The position numbers and the translations under genes were made by a program. The notes under the pieces are model-generated. The model was not told where the DNA came from. It did not search any database and saw nothing but the letters and a program-made list of their open reading frames with translations. From Mycolicibacterium vulneris (GTDB lineage: Bacteria > Actinomycetota > Actinomycetes > Mycobacteriales > Mycobacteriaceae), in the NCBI RefSeq assembly GCF_002104765.1, contig NZ_NCXM01000009.1, positions 62,001 through 126,000 of the forward strand: a stretch of DNA of 64,000 nucleotides, read 5' to 3'. Positions 62,363-64,000 of the stretch are shown here, in pieces; the first letter of the stretch is position 1; each line of letters begins with the position of its first letter.

Positions 62363-62450
62363 CGTAAACGACCAGGCGATTCGTTGATTTTCGCCGCGTC
62401 GGAGTTGCCCAACAGTGACCGGTTCGTTACCGTCTTGTGATCGAACGGTG

Positions 62451-62465
62451 GGGCCTTATGGGCCC
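62451..62465 (+). promoter_or_regulatory. Small GC hairpin in the rpfB leader
   Basis: GGGCC (62451-62455) and GGCCC (62461-62465) pair around TTATG and are followed by TTAATTT. It lies 95 bases before the preferred rpfB ATG. The M. tuberculosis rpfB leader is reported to carry a terminator-type switch, so this could be the equivalent, but the stem is short. Confidence 0.3.
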
Positions 62466-62514
62466 TTAATTTGTGACTTGCTGCTGAATGATTGGGTTGT
62501 TGAGGGTTGGGTAG

Positions 62515-64000
<1,486 letters not shown>

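Overview
The window is high-GC chromosomal DNA of a nontuberculous Mycobacterium. The evidence is a PPE protein, an rpf-type resuscitation factor, an actinobacterial protein O-mannosyltransferase and a cAMP-regulated lysine acetyltransferase, all in an order I recognise as that of the M. tuberculosis Rv0983-Rv1010 segment. That comparison is from memory; no search was run and I do not name a species.

Backbone, left part (1-9.15 kb): pepD (5' cut by the window) and moaB2, mscL, a SAF-domain protein, a zinc-ribbon protein of the Ruc type, 5-formyl-THF cyclo-ligase, galU, the gephyrin-like moeA1 (Glp), rimJ, the divisome membrane protein glpR/sepX, and a tRNA-Ala(CGC). First accessory block (9.15-21.5 kb): a 5.2-kb island bounded by the tRNA gene and a 59-bp copy of its 3' end, holding an integrase remnant, an SDR, an FAD monooxygenase, a higBA toxin-antitoxin pair and small proteins. 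It is followed by a hydrolase, cation transporters (one wrecked), a TetR-controlled Rieske oxygenase/M42 peptidase operon, and a broken heptose-biosynthesis cluster (hddA, gmhA remnant, gmhB). Backbone resumes at 21.5-29.7 kb: cAMP-dependent acetyltransferase, two DUF5642-like lipoproteins, AlkB-like dioxygenase, arcA, protein O-mannosyltransferase, rsmI and pabB.

Second accessory block (29.7-59.7 kb): an ECF41-type sigma factor with an oxidoreductase, then a large extracellular-polysaccharide locus. It carries what a Wzx/Wzy-type pathway needs: an initiating polyprenyl-phosphate sugar transferase, flippase, O-antigen-ligase/polymerase-like protein, a Wzz/tyrosine-kinase-like chain-length protein without the P-loop lysine, a WecG/TagA-family transferase of foreign base composition, several glycosyltransferases, two methyltransferases, a polysaccharide deacetylase, and a BcsB-like envelope protein without a BcsA. 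A GGDEF-EAL c-di-GMP enzyme sits between two paralogous lipoproteins at its edge. After a PPE gene and two TetR regulators lies a decayed second copy of part of the locus (BcsB-like plus deacetylase). This locus is the strongest candidate for an unusual system here.

Backbone, right end (59.3-64 kb): a PAS-domain protein, metG, tatD, rpfB and the start of rsmA (ksgA), cut by the window. No rRNA, CRISPR array, prophage structural genes or intact transposase were seen.
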